A stretch of DNA of 64,000 nucleotides, from positions 310,001 to 374,000 of the forward strand of contig NZ_JAKJHW010000002.1 in the NCBI RefSeq assembly GCF_021646685.1, written 5' to 3'. How positions within the stretch are numbered: the first letter of the stretch is position 1; every line of letters starts with the position of its first letter. This DNA comes from Pseudalkalibacillus salsuginis. Its GTDB lineage: Bacteria > Bacillota > Bacilli > Bacillales > Fictibacillaceae. Positions 1 to 8,274 of the stretch are shown one piece after another. A program made the position numbers and the translations under genes. The notes beneath the pieces were generated by a model. It was not told where the DNA came from and made no database searches. It saw only the letters and a program-made list of their open reading frames with translations.

Positions 1-553
1 ACATCAGTGAAACGTAGCTGTTGATGTCAAGACCAACGATTTTCAAAGCAATCAGGTTTGCAATGTTGCTGACAGCAATCGGTGCGCTTGCTGCAGTGGC
101 GATCAGCGCTCCGGGCAAGAGATAGGCTATTTTTTGATTGTTTTTCAAATTGAGCATGTTGACGGTTTTGATGATGATAGGGGTCGTAATAAGAATGCTG
201 CCATCATTATTGAAAAAAAGGGTCATCGCAAAACAGAGTGCCGTCGTATATATGAAAAGCTTGAGCCCTGATTGTTTTGCCCGGTTGACAAGATTATACG
301 CAACCCAATTGAAGAAGCCTAGGCTTTCTAAGATGATTGACATGACAATTGAGGAAAGGATCGTGATGGCTGCACCGCTGACAATATTGAATATGGAAAG
401 AAGGTCTGACAGCGGTACGATGCCAAACAGAAGAAAAAGGGAGGCCCCGATTGTCGTGGGTATCGTTTCATTGATCCGAAAGGGCTTCCAGATCATCACA
501 AAAATAGTCAGTGCAAAGATGATAAGCGGTAGTAAGATCATTTGGTCATTCAC
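1..553 (-). CDS. ArsB/NhaD-type permease (3' end beyond window)
   Basis: N-terminal ~184 residues of an integral membrane transporter of the ArsB (arsenical pump)/ion transporter superfamily. The protein continues past base 1, so it is partial. Seen: a run of hydrophobic helices and the motif FFNNDGSILITTPI, which matches the conserved intramembrane motif of ArsB-type permeases. The start is either GTG at 553-551, preceded by a GAGG/GAGGG purine run, or the in-frame ATG at 541. The GTG overlaps the end of the upstream small gene (546-752), suggesting coupled translation. The family usually extrudes oxyanions or exchanges cations; no arsR or arsC gene is adjacent, so the substrate is open. Confidence 0.75.
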   Translation of the reverse strand, partial: MNDQMILLPLIIFALTIFVMIWKPFRINETIPTTIGASLFLLFGIVPLSDLLSIFNIVSGAAITILSSIVMSIILESLGFFNWVAYNLVNRAKQSGLKLFIYTTALCFAMTLFFNNDGSILITTPIIIKTVNMLNLKNNQKIAYLLPGALIATAASAPIAVSNIANLIALKIVGLDINSYVSLM

Positions 554-752
554 GTTCCCTCGCCTCGTTTTTATCAGTTTCTGACGAGATATTTTCAATC
601 TCAATGACCTTTCTTTCATGATGTAAGGAGGCAATTTCGACTTGTGGTGGATCATTTTCTGACATATATGCTGGGAGGTCTGTTTCTTCAATCGGTTTCA
701 TCAATAGATAGAGGATCCAACCAGTGAAAAGTATGAACAATGTAACGAGCAT
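546..752 (-). CDS. Small single-pass membrane protein
   Basis: A 68-residue protein with one N-terminal membrane helix (about residues 2-18) followed by a charged, Glu-rich tail ending ENISSETDKNEARERE. It is not a family I recognise. It is preceded by a GGAGGAGA ribosome site just upstream of its ATG and its stop codon overlaps the GTG start of the ArsB-like permease, so the two probably form a translationally coupled pair. It may be a permease accessory protein; that is inference from position only. Confidence 0.55.
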   Translation of the reverse strand: MLVTLFILFTGWILYLLMKPIEETDLPAYMSENDPPQVEIASLHHERKVIEIENISSETDKNEARERE

Positions 753-805
753 CCTTATCTCCTCCTTCCATTTTCAGGTTGAATGCATTTATTTTCATTT
801 ATTGA

Positions 806-860
806 CCAGGGAAACTTTGCAAAGCCAAGCTTATTCTTGGCTGAGCTATGTTTACCCTGG
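806..860. other. Nested inverted repeat after the CotG-like gene
   Basis: Outer arms CCAGGGAAAC (806-815) and GTTTACCCTGG (850-860) enclose inner arms AGCCAAG (823-829) and CTTGGCT (836-842). It lies just downstream of the CotG-like gene on the minus strand and could act as a transcription end or mRNA 3' stabiliser. There is no clear T-run, so I do not call it a terminator. Confidence 0.4.
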
Positions 861-910
861 TACTGGATTTGACTTGTACTCGTTCTTCAGGTGAAGAAGC
901 CGGTTCAAGA

Positions 911-1726
911 TTAAAGCTTGACCCAGCCTTTACGCTCCAAGCTAGTTAAAGATGATTTTCTGGATTTTTTGAATTTCTTGTCATGTGATCTCTTTCCTGA
1001 TGAAGAACTTTTTCCAGATGATCCGTATGGATCGTTCCACATATATTTGTCGTTTCCATGTCTGCGAGCTTTCTTCATGGCATCTGAAACGTCGCATTTA
1101 CCGGAAGAGTGTTTGCCGGAAGAGTGTTTGCCGGAAGAGTTCCAAGATGACTTGTGATCTTTCTTCCCAGAAGACTTTTTCTTACCATCGGATTTTTTAC
1201 CATCAGATTTCTTGCCTGAAGACTTTTTACCATCAGATTTCTTGCCTGAAGACTTTTTACCGTCTGATTTCTTGCCGTCTGATTTCTTCCCTGAAGATTT
1301 TTTTCCAGATGACTTCTTATCAACCTTGCTGACACTCTTGATGTGATGGATTGTGATGAACAAGATTTTATCGCCTACTGTAAGTTCGATGTGATCTTTG
1401 TGAATTTCACTCAACACACCTTCGACGCTTTCTGGTCCACCTCGGTTAATTTTCACCTTGTGATGCTTCAACTTTTTAAGAAGCTCCTCTAATGTGCAAT
1501 CATCGATGAAATGTTTTTTATGTGATCGTTTAGAAAGCTTTGCAGAATTGATCGAAACACTTTTCAAATGGCACAATTGGTAATAAACGACAACATCCTT
1601 ATGCAGAAGAGCCAAATACTCATCTGTAGTACCTAATAGATGTCCATCACGTGATTCTGGTCCTCCAATGTTGACCTTGATGGATAATCCAACTAATGAT
1701 TCAACTTTTTTACGCGAAATTGTCAT
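911..1726 (-). CDS. CotG-like spore coat protein with two N-terminal small-domain repeats
   Basis: 271 residues. Residues 1-60 and about 76-134 are two copies of a small beta-rich unit, each with a (N/R)GGPES(R/V)(D/E)G motif and ending HLKSVS or HIKSVS; these resemble the small domains found in Bacillus coat and YuzF-like proteins. Residues 137-210 are a tandem five-residue repeat (SSGKK/SDGKK), then SSGKH units, and the tail is Lys/Ser rich. Such basic Ser-Gly-Lys repeats are typical of CotG/ExsB-type outer coat proteins, which in Bacillus are phosphorylated on serine by the CotH kinase. No cotH is in view. The start has a strong AGGAGG site upstream. The repeats produce long open frames on the other strand, which I regard as shadows. 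Confidence 0.75.
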   Translation of the reverse strand: MTISRKKVESLVGLSIKVNIGGPESRDGHLLGTTDEYLALLHKDVVVYYQLCHLKSVSINSAKLSKRSHKKHFIDDCTLEELLKKLKHHKVKINRGGPESVEGVLSEIHKDHIELTVGDKILFITIHHIKSVSKVDKKSSGKKSSGKKSDGKKSDGKKSSGKKSDGKKSSGKKSDGKKSDGKKKSSGKKDHKSSWNSSGKHSSGKHSSGKCDVSDAMKKARRHGNDKYMWNDPYGSSGKSSSSGKRSHDKKFKKSRKSSLTSLERKGWVKL

Positions 1727-2069
1727 ACGTATATTTCCTCCTAAAATTTTGGTTTTGACCTCGCTTGTCCTTGCATTATATGTAATGGGATAATATACGG
1801 TATGGTTGTCCGTCTAATTATGAAAAAATGGTTGTTTGCTAGAGAAGAGTTCGCCTTATAAGGGAGGTAATTTGGGGATTCTGCCCTTTTCAGGAGAGGA
1901 AAGTAAGATAGTAGTCTATCAATTAGACGGATTTTGTTAGGCGGATATGTTGGCACAATATCTACCTAAAAACGATCTAAAGCCCTTCAAGTAAAGCAGA
2001 TCGGGTCTGGGCATACGCGGTTAAGAATACATGTATCCCGTACATATGGCGTGCTTTACCACACACAAA
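1727..2069. other. Intergenic stretch, no gene seen
   Basis: Between the CotG-like gene and the terminator I see only the AGGAGG site of the CotG-like gene and no supported open frame. The minus frame at 1741-1956 has no ribosome site and no recognisable composition. Confidence 0.5.
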
Positions 2070-2106
2070 AAACAGGCCTATCGAAGATCATTTCAATAGG
2101 CCTGCC
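2070..2106 (-). terminator. Intrinsic terminator of the M29 aminopeptidase gene
   Basis: Perfect 9-bp stem CAGGCCTAT (2073-2081)/ATAGGCCTG (2096-2104), followed on the minus strand by TTTTTTG. It sits about 75 bases after the end of the peptidase gene. Confidence 0.85.
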
Positions 2107-2132
2107 TGGTTTATTCAACTATAGAACACTTT

Positions 2133-2166
2133 CACCCGGTTTTTCGTGCTCGAATGTCCGTATAGA
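2133..2166 (+). repeat. Dispersed repeat, family C, copy 1
   Basis: A 34-base segment containing TTCGTGCTCGAATGTCCGTA is repeated with six mismatches at 51302-51335 (same strand, intergenic in both places). Its function is unknown. Confidence 0.5.
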
Positions 2167-2179
2167 GTATTTATTATTT

Positions 2180-3313
2180 TTAGACGTGCACGTTTTCCTC
2201 TTTTTGTAATAATTGTTCCGGATTCAGCGGTTTCAGTTCATCCAATACAAACAGACCGTCCTTTTGAACCAACTGGTCATCGAAATACAACTCCCCTCCC
2301 CCGAATTCCTTTCTCAATATCAACACCATGTCCCAATGGACCATCGAACGGTTTCCATTATCGGCAGATTCATAGGCTGAGCCAGGTGTAAAGTGGATGC
2401 TGCCATTAATTTTTTCATCAAAAAGGATATTGCCGACAGGGGCGTTGATCAACGGATTCAATCCGATCGCGAACTCCCCGATATAACGTGCACCTTCATC
2501 AGAATCCAGAATTTCATTCAGTTTTTCCGTATTATCTGAGGATGCATCGACAATTTTCCCATCTTTCAAAGTTAACGATACGTTATTGAAAGTGACTCCC
2601 TTGTACGGGCATGGTGTGTTGTAAGTGATCGTTCCATTGACACTGGTCTTCACGGGTGCCGTAAAAATTTCCCCATCTGGGATGTTCCGCTTCCCATGGC
2701 TTGCAACAATTGGGATATCCTTGATTGAAAAAGTAATATCTGTATTAGGAGCCACGATCCGCACTTTTCCTGTACGCCCCATCAGATCTTGAAGCGCTTT
2801 TTGCCTGTCAGCCAACAGTTCATAATCGATTCCACACACTTCAAACACATAATCTTCAAAGCGTTCTGTGCCCATCTTTGCTTTTTGTGCAGCAGCAGAA
2901 GTAGGATAATCGAGCAGTACCCAATTACGCTGATTCGTCAAAACATCGTAGACAGGCTTCATCACCTTCCCGTTAAGCTGCATGTTATCCGTCGGGACTT
3001 CCGACAGTTCTGCATCATTATCCACTGCACGTATATGTATAAATGCGTCGATATCTTCAATTTTCTTCTCCAGCCAGCCTTTTGAAATTTGGATAGAGGA
3101 TTCAGTTGATGATTTTGCAATTTCCACATTCAATTCATCATCCTGTAACTCGATAAATGGCTTGCCTCCAACCTTGTATACCTCACGGATAATTTCCTTC
3201 ATCAATGGTTTAGCGACAATACTTCCGGTGATTAATACCACTTGATCCTTTTTCAATTCAAGTGAATGGTTGACCACAGTATTGGCTAATCGAACGAGTC
3301 TTTCATCTCTCAT
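2180..3313 (-). CDS. M29 family metal-dependent aminopeptidase
   Basis: 377 residues, close to the ~370-410 of cytosolic M29 aminopeptidases (AmpS/PepS, Thermus aminopeptidase T). These enzymes release N-terminal residues from peptides using two metal ions. Visible family motifs are the Glu-containing IPDGEIFTAP segment, the HFTPGSAY segment and HWDMV near the C-terminus, which carry metal ligands in this family. The start ATG has GGAAGGAG upstream. It is a single gene with its own terminator. It is close to B. subtilis AmpS in type; substrate preference cannot be read from the sequence. Confidence 0.9.
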   Translation of the reverse strand: MRDERLVRLANTVVNHSLELKKDQVVLITGSIVAKPLMKEIIREVYKVGGKPFIELQDDELNVEIAKSSTESSIQISKGWLEKKIEDIDAFIHIRAVDNDAELSEVPTDNMQLNGKVMKPVYDVLTNQRNWVLLDYPTSAAAQKAKMGTERFEDYVFEVCGIDYELLADRQKALQDLMGRTGKVRIVAPNTDITFSIKDIPIVASHGKRNIPDGEIFTAPVKTSVNGTITYNTPCPYKGVTFNNVSLTLKDGKIVDASSDNTEKLNEILDSDEGARYIGEFAIGLNPLINAPVGNILFDEKINGSIHFTPGSAYESADNGNRSMVHWDMVLILRKEFGGGELYFDDQLVQKDGLFVLDELKPLNPEQLLQKEENVHV

Positions 3314-3390
3314 TCCTTCAACTCCTTCCTTTTTTCAACTACTCATTTCGATAATTGGAGGTTGATTCCTTCTTTACCCTTCACTTTTCC

Positions 3391-3906
3391 TCATTGAACC
3401 TCCACAATGGTATCAAAAGCCCCTGCTTTAATTTTTTTTGGTGTCTCTAAATGATAGAAATAAAGGTCCTTATAATCAGCGTAAAATTTCGTTTCCGAAA
3501 AATATCGACCAAGGCCAAGTATGGAAACCGGTTTGCCCTCTATAAAGGCTGTTTTTCCTTCTGGGATCTCGACTGTTCCGTACTTAAGCTTATCATTCAT
3601 AAAATGATCACTGCCTTTTCTGGTATGTGCATAAAGGTTCATGCCTGAGTCGACCGACGTATTGTACCTACCCCACAAGTCTTTTGACTCTAGCACCAGG
3701 ATTTGATTCGGTTCATTGTAAATAGCTAGATAATAGTTTGAATCTGGAACCTCGACAAGTTCAAAGGAATCATTAGAACGTTCATATTCACTTTCGATTA
3801 TGGTTTTAGAAACCGCCGCCTCAACCGTCGGCTCCGTCATCTGGAAAAACGTATAGATTCCTATCCCAAAAAATAGAACAACAAGTACAACTAATTTCAA
3901 TTTCAT
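3391..3906 (-). CDS. Uncharacterised membrane-anchored exported protein
   Basis: 171 residues. Residues 4-22 form one hydrophobic helix (signal anchor), and the rest is a soluble extracytoplasmic region with no cysteine lipobox and no motif I recognise. It is rich in Tyr and acidic residues. It lies upstream of an acetyltransferase gene on the same strand with about 60 bases between them. No function assigned. Confidence 0.6.
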   Translation of the reverse strand: MKLKLVVLVVLFFGIGIYTFFQMTEPTVEAAVSKTIIESEYERSNDSFELVEVPDSNYYLAIYNEPNQILVLESKDLWGRYNTSVDSGMNLYAHTRKGSDHFMNDKLKYGTVEIPEGKTAFIEGKPVSILGLGRYFSETKFYADYKDLYFYHLETPKKIKAGAFDTIVEVQ

Positions 3907-3967
3907 AGTGTCCCCTAACTTATCTCTCGTCCGTATTTAAATAAGGATCAAACGCTTTTTCCATCTC

Positions 3968-4465
3968 TTACATCAATTTTGCCATATAAAATTCATCAAC
4001 ATATTTTCCATTGATGAGCATCGAATCGCGCTTCGTTCCTTCGACCTCAAACCCCATTTTTTTATACAATGCGATCCCTGCTTCGTTATGGGCCATGACG
4101 GTCAGCTCCAGTCGGTGGATGCCAGTGTATTTCGCCCAGTTGTCGAGCTTCTCGAAAAGCTTCGCTCCAAAACCTTGGCCAGCTGCCTCTTGGAGGATAC
4201 CGATAACAAGATACACTCTATGCTGGATCCGTCTCGGTTTGTTTCCGAAAGCACCGAGGAAACCGACAAGCCGACTTTCGTTTTCGAGGACCCAGACAGC
4301 AGTTCGCGGATCCTCGATATATTGTTTGACACTCTTTTTCCGGTATTCTAAATCCATGTCCCGCTCACCAGGTTCGTACATCATGAACTCCGTTTCGTTA
4401 TCCAGTTGTTGCTGCAGATTCAAAAAGGCTTCCGCATCTGGCTCTTCTATTAATCTTATCTTCAT
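3968..4465 (-). CDS. GNAT family N-acetyltransferase
   Basis: About 165 residues from ATG 4465, chosen because GAGGAG lies 7 bases upstream of it; an earlier ATG at 4471 is too close to that site. The GNAT fold is shown by the VYLVIGILQEAAGQGFGAKL segment (motif A, acetyl-CoA pyrophosphate binding in a Q-x-x-G-x-G/A-like form) and the C-terminal NEAGIALYKKMGFEVEGT block. It would transfer an acetyl group from acetyl-CoA to an amine; similar small Bacillus proteins act on peptides, polyamines or antibiotics. It is followed downstream by the exported protein at 3391 and preceded by the broken methyltransferase. Confidence 0.85.
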   Translation of the reverse strand: MKIRLIEEPDAEAFLNLQQQLDNETEFMMYEPGERDMDLEYRKKSVKQYIEDPRTAVWVLENESRLVGFLGAFGNKPRRIQHRVYLVIGILQEAAGQGFGAKLFEKLDNWAKYTGIHRLELTVMAHNEAGIALYKKMGFEVEGTKRDSMLINGKYVDEFYMAKLM

Positions 4466-4480
4466 CGCCATTCTCCTCTT

Positions 4481-5181
4481 CTAGTTCTTTTGGAAAAGGG
4501 CAGTCCAAAGAAACGGTGCCCCGAATGAATCAGCCGGCTGTTCGATCTCCTTCATTTTACGGAATTCAATCACGTCGAAGTCACGGAACACCTCTTTTAA
4601 CTTTTCCTCTGTATATCCGAGACCGCCTTTCATGCTTTGTTGACGGTACACTTCCCAATCTGAAATCTCTGCACCCATATCTCCTGCAGAAAAACAAGTG
4701 ATCGCGAATTTACCGCCAGGCTTCAGTGCTTTTTGGATAAGCTGAAGAAAACTGATTCGGCGGTGCGGCGGGATATGATGGAAGCATCCGGAATCATAAA
4801 CGATATCATATGTACCCGCTTCAGCCGTAAGATCATAGAGACTCCCTTTTATAAAATGAATGTCTGCCTGTTTTTCCTTTGCCCGCTCCTTTGCCCACTG
4901 GAGAGCTGTTTCGGAAAGATCGATCGCTTCGACCTGACATCCCTTATCTGCAAAATAGATTGCATTCCGTCCCGGCCCGCACCCCAGTTCAAGAACTCGC
5001 CCAGCTTTGAGGAGGTCCTTATCAAAATACTCAACCAAATTTCGTCAGGAACATTCACAAAGAATGGAACCCCCTTCTCCCTGTCTTCGTAGAAGGAATC
5101 CCAGAATTGTGCTTCATCTCTGAGCATCGAATCAAGCATTCTCATAACATCTTCAGCCGTATGGATCGTTTCTCTTAACAT
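4481..5181 (-). pseudogene. Class I SAM-dependent methyltransferase, frameshifted
   Basis: Two overlapping frames together make one ~233-residue methyltransferase. The first frame (from ATG 5181) gives FFVNVPDEI and the second continues LVEYFDKDLLKAGRVLELGCGPGRN, with the SAM-binding motif LELGCGPG, EAIDLS, and PGGKF later. The break is at the homopolymer CGAAATTTGG (about 5037-5043): one extra A would restore a single reading frame. Either the gene is newly broken in this strain or the base is a sequencing error. The inner TTG at 5038 has no ribosome site, so independent expression of the second half is unlikely. The substrate is unknown. Confidence 0.75.
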
Positions 5182-5294
5182 TAGTTGGTCACCCCACTCT
5201 CTACTTTTGAACCACCCTCTATAATTCTATAAAAACGTCCCTAATCCTTGCGAAAGTTGATTTTCAGGGAATCATTTTTGTAGTGGCAATATTT

Positions 5295-5335
5295 ACGTAA
5301 TTGCACCAAAATCATGATAATTGCACCACTCGATA
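5295..5335. repeat. Short TTGCACC repeat (two units)
   Basis: Two units of a phrase ATTGCACCA separated by about 20 bases. The same phrase recurs at 7300-7365 and 29738-29785 in other intergenic gaps. Confidence 0.4.
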
Positions 5336-5454
5336 TTACTGGAAAAGAGCGGTCGGGTACCTTTCTTATTTCAAAACTTTGCTCGTATCGAACACCTACC
5401 GTAGAGCCCCTATTGTCCAGGGGATTCTCCTCCTCAACTTTTTTTAGCAAGGCT

Positions 5455-5695
5455 CTGTTAAAGTTTATTGTTGAAATATGCAAAATTCACTCCCTTTCCG
5501 CGGGCGATCCACAAGCCCCCTCGCTCACTTGCACAGGATGTGCTGGCTTCGACGTTCACCACAAGACGTGGTGGTTGTTAGTCGAAGATCCTTAAATCGC
5601 TGCGGGGTCTCGATTGGCTCGCTTTCCCGTTGTCGCGAATTTCGCTTTAGAAAATTTCCTATAAAAATCAACATTATTATTTAACAAAACCTTTA
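5455..5695. repeat. Dispersed intergenic repeat, family A, copy 1
   Basis: Bounded by sequences resembling TGTTGAAAT and its near-inverse, with internal CCGCGGGCGATCC, TGCGGGGTCTCG and GCTCGCTTTCCCG blocks. It is a longer, diverged relative of the copy at 18296-18452. It resembles the 150-200 bp repeats common in Bacillaceae gaps, with CCCGCGGAAAG and GACTCCTGCGGGA blocks. No coding potential was recognised; the inserted centre contains a hairpin around ACCACGTCTTGTGGT. Confidence 0.6.
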
Positions 5696-5791
5696 GCAAA
5701 AATTAAAAGATTTGAAGTTGATCTTAAAGAGGTAATATCTGTTAGTTGTTGAAAACTATACTATAGAAAAATAGAAAAAATGGGGGACTGT

Positions 5792-7288
5792 ATGAAAACG
5801 ATCCTATGGTTCGGCGTTACCTTCCTGCTTCTTTTAGGGGTTGTGCTGTATTTCTTTCATGATGAGACAGATTTCCTTCAGACTTTTAGTTCAAACCCTA
5901 AATTAGAAGATGTTAATACGGTTTATAAGGTGGATGTAGAAGTATATCCAGACAAGAAAACAGCAAAAGCGTACATGAAAATATTTACGAAGAACGATAC
6001 AGGAAGGAAGCAAGATAAGATTTATTTCCAGGTGCTTGCGAATAAATTCAGTGATCTCGACAAACTTACAAGTGAAGCCTGGCGGGATTTCTTGGGACCA
6101 CATCCCGAACCAGGCGGGTTAGGCTTTACAAAGATCACTGTAGATGGAGCTGTTACTGATTTCAAGGTTAACGATACAATGCTGGAAATTCCGATAGACA
6201 ATTGGGAAGAAAATGAAACGATCGAATTGACGATGGAATTTGATATTAACGTACCCTTTAATGAGGGAACCTTTTCTTATACGGAAGACAACATCTTTTT
6301 TGCGAATTGGCTGCCGACAAGAACCGTCTACGAAAAGGACGGTTGGTATATGAATGAATTCCAACCGATCGGGGACCCAGGCTACAATGAGCCTGCTGAT
6401 TATTTTGTCAGTGTCACTGTTCCAAAAGAATATCACATTGCCACGACAGGTATTGAAAAATCAGCTCCGATCGAATACGAAACGAAAAAGACATATAAAT
6501 TCGAAGCTGAAAAGGTCAGGGAGTTTGCAATGTGTGTAATGGATCCTAAGTATAAGATCAAAAGCGAAAATGTTGATGGGATCATGATCCGAAGTTGGTA
6601 CACGCCTGAATCTGAGGAAAGCTTTGAAATCTATCATTCAGCTGCTAAAAAAGCTTTTGAACACTTCAATCAGGCATTCGGGGAAAATCCTTATGATGAA
6701 TTTGATATCGTACCAGGTCCGAAGACGTTCACTGGTATGGAATATCCCGGTATGACTGTCGTTAACAGCAATCATTACAATTCTGGGGAAAGTTATTTCA
6801 TCTCGACCATCGTACATGAAATCGCTCATCAATGGTGGTATGCGGTCGTTGGGAACCATCCAATCGAGGAGCCTTGGCTTGATGAAAGCTTGACGAACTA
6901 CTCGACCCTGCAGTTTTTAAAAGAACATTATCCTGAATTGGCTTCTTACCATGCTGGACGGTATCAGGAAATAACAGAGCAACTGCCCGAACTTTCCAAA
7001 AGTGGCCAATCGATTTCTACACCGACATCTGGATTTCCAAATGATGAACTTTATGCAGCGCTCATTTACGGAGTCGGTCCGCAAATATTCAACAAATTGG
7101 AAGAGGAAATCGGTGTCAAAAAAATGAATGAAGCCCTCGCCCATTATTATGAGAACAATCAATTCGCATTTGCAACAAAAGATGATTTGCTTGATTCCTT
7201 CCGAAAAGTTGTCGGCCCAGAAACGGAAACCTACTTTAATCAATGGCTCAATAACCAGCCTGTCGAGTATAAGGAAAACGGAAATTAA
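5792..7288 (+). CDS. M1 family (gluzincin) membrane-anchored aminopeptidase
   Basis: 498 residues from ATG 5792; an earlier ATG at 5780 is rejected because the GGGGGA ribosome site lies between the two. Residues 3-22 form an N-terminal membrane helix, so the protein is probably exported and anchored. The zinc site HEIAH (about 342-346) is followed 18 residues later by a Glu in DESLTNY, giving the HExxH-x18-E gluzincin signature, and GMEYPG (about 315) matches the position of the M1 GAMEN exopeptidase loop. M1 enzymes remove N-terminal residues from peptides. It is shorter than the ~850-residue PepN type and resembles compact bacterial M1 proteins. It stands alone, flanked by repeats. Confidence 0.9.
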   Translation: MKTILWFGVTFLLLLGVVLYFFHDETDFLQTFSSNPKLEDVNTVYKVDVEVYPDKKTAKAYMKIFTKNDTGRKQDKIYFQVLANKFSDLDKLTSEAWRDFLGPHPEPGGLGFTKITVDGAVTDFKVNDTMLEIPIDNWEENETIELTMEFDINVPFNEGTFSYTEDNIFFANWLPTRTVYEKDGWYMNEFQPIGDPGYNEPADYFVSVTVPKEYHIATTGIEKSAPIEYETKKTYKFEAEKVREFAMCVMDPKYKIKSENVDGIMIRSWYTPESEESFEIYHSAAKKAFEHFNQAFGENPYDEFDIVPGPKTFTGMEYPGMTVVNSNHYNSGESYFISTIVHEIAHQWWYAVVGNHPIEEPWLDESLTNYSTLQFLKEHYPELASYHAGRYQEITEQLPELSKSGQSISTPTSGFPNDELYAALIYGVGPQIFNKLEEEIGVKKMNEALAHYYENNQFAFATKDDLLDSFRKVVGPETETYFNQWLNNQPVEYKENGN

Positions 7289-7299
7289 CGATATAATTT

Positions 7300-7368
7300 G
7301 AGTTTGCACCGTTAAATTTTGAATTTGCACCGATAAAAATCAGAATTGCACCGATAAAATTCAAATCT
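7300..7368. repeat. Degenerate tandem repeat, TTGCACCGATAAAA units
   Basis: About four units of ~21 bases (TTGCACCGTTAAAT, TTGCACCGATAAAA, TTGCACCGATAAAA, CTGCTACGATATAT) directly follow the stop of the M1 peptidase gene. Related units occur at 5295-5335 and 29738-29785. Confidence 0.6.
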
Positions 7369-7404
7369 GCTACGATATATCCCCAAAAAGAAGGAGGACA
7401 GTTT

Positions 7405-7500
7405 TGTGATATGCTCCCTTCATAGTTAGACAGAAAAAAGAGAGCACATTACTCTGTCTATTATGGAGGGGTTTTATTATGCAGGAATATTGACGGGATG
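7405..7500 (+). mobile_element. Possible IS3-type end remnant
   Basis: The stretch contains ATATGCTCCCTTCATAGTTA, GACAG, then TCTGTC and a GGAGGGG site before an ATG whose frame stops after four codons. IS3-group elements have a similar left end (TGATACGCTCCC followed by GACAG and the orfA ribosome site). No transposase frame survives. This is a weak call from resemblance only. Confidence 0.25.
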
Positions 7501-7644
7501 GTATGAGGAAACAGAGATCCATCATTTCCATCCCTCGTTATAAAGTAGCCTACAAGAAATCAGGATCTGATAACAAATTGATCGAATTGATTAAAATTCG
7601 TTCCTCCAAAATTAATGGTTACATTCATTCTTAATTATTGATAA

Positions 7645-8133
7645 TTATTGGTTTTCTTTTCTTTCTATTATTTTTTCGGTTATTTCTTTTCTGTCTGTTA
7701 CTTTAAATATACTTACGACAGGTGCTTCTGGAACCTTGAATTTTGAGTGAGAGTGAGACAGTTCAAAGATAAGGGTACCGATTTCCTGATGACCATCATT
7801 TTCAATGACGATCCAAAACACTCGGTGTTCATATGGCTTCCATTTAGTTTTTTCGATGGAATTTCTAAAATTCAAACACCCTGCAATAATAAAGTCATCC
7901 TCTTTTGTTTTTTCTGCCGATCTGAATCCTGCCATTTCAACCTCTTTCCAAAAAGGTGGTAAAAGGTGATCTAAATACATCCCATATGTTGCGTCTTCAT
8001 ACTCTGGGAATAATGCTTCGAACTTCTCTTTGTGGTTATTTAAAACTTCTTCCCAATTCTCATCAATATACCTAGAAAATGCTTTGCCTATTTCATCAAT
8101 GGTTATGTTTGGCTTAATCATGTGTTCTTTCAA
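7645..8133 (-). CDS. Uncharacterised protein divergent from a MerR-type regulator
   Basis: About 162 residues from TTG 8133, chosen because a strong GGGAGGA site lies 7 bases upstream. The frame is open to 8187 but the earlier TTG and ATG codons have no ribosome site. The protein is soluble, acidic, with WIVIENDGHQEIGTLIFELSHS as its most hydrophobic stretch. I do not recognise the family. It is divergent from the double-MerR gene at 8275 across an AT-rich region with repeated TTATAAT elements, so the regulator may control it. Confidence 0.65.
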   Translation of the reverse strand: MKEHMIKPNITIDEIGKAFSRYIDENWEEVLNNHKEKFEALFPEYEDATYGMYLDHLLPPFWKEVEMAGFRSAEKTKEDDFIIAGCLNFRNSIEKTKWKPYEHRVFWIVIENDGHQEIGTLIFELSHSHSKFKVPEAPVVSIFKVTDRKEITEKIIERKENQ

Positions 8134-8187
8134 GATTAATTCCTCCCAATAATTATTTACGTTATCATCGTACAACATTAAAGCCAA

Positions 8188-8260
8188 TTGAAAGGTTATA
8201 ATTAATAAATAGTTATAATGATAGCAATTATAATAAAAACCTTTTATGAGTTGTAATGTT
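8188..8260. promoter_or_regulatory. Divergent promoter region with TTATAAT repeats
   Basis: Between the two divergent genes lie GGTTATAATT, GTTATAATG and AATTATAATAA elements spaced about 20 bases. They could be -10 boxes or binding sites for the MerR-type protein. No classical 19-bp MerR spacer palindrome was seen. Confidence 0.4.
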
Positions 8261-8274
8261 AAGGAGAACCATAA

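Noticed and set aside
138-584. Plus-strand frame at 138-584
   Set aside because: It lies antisense to the ArsB-like permease, whose FFNNDGS motif shows the true frame.
918-1335. Several open frames on both strands within the repeat region of the CotG-like gene
   Set aside because: The 15-base repeat keeps other frames open by composition; they lack ribosome sites and known domains.
5241-5684. Frames at 5241-5483 (minus), 5314-5595 and 5478-5684 (plus)
   Set aside because: They lie in dispersed repeat A and the TTGCACC repeat and have no protein-like composition.
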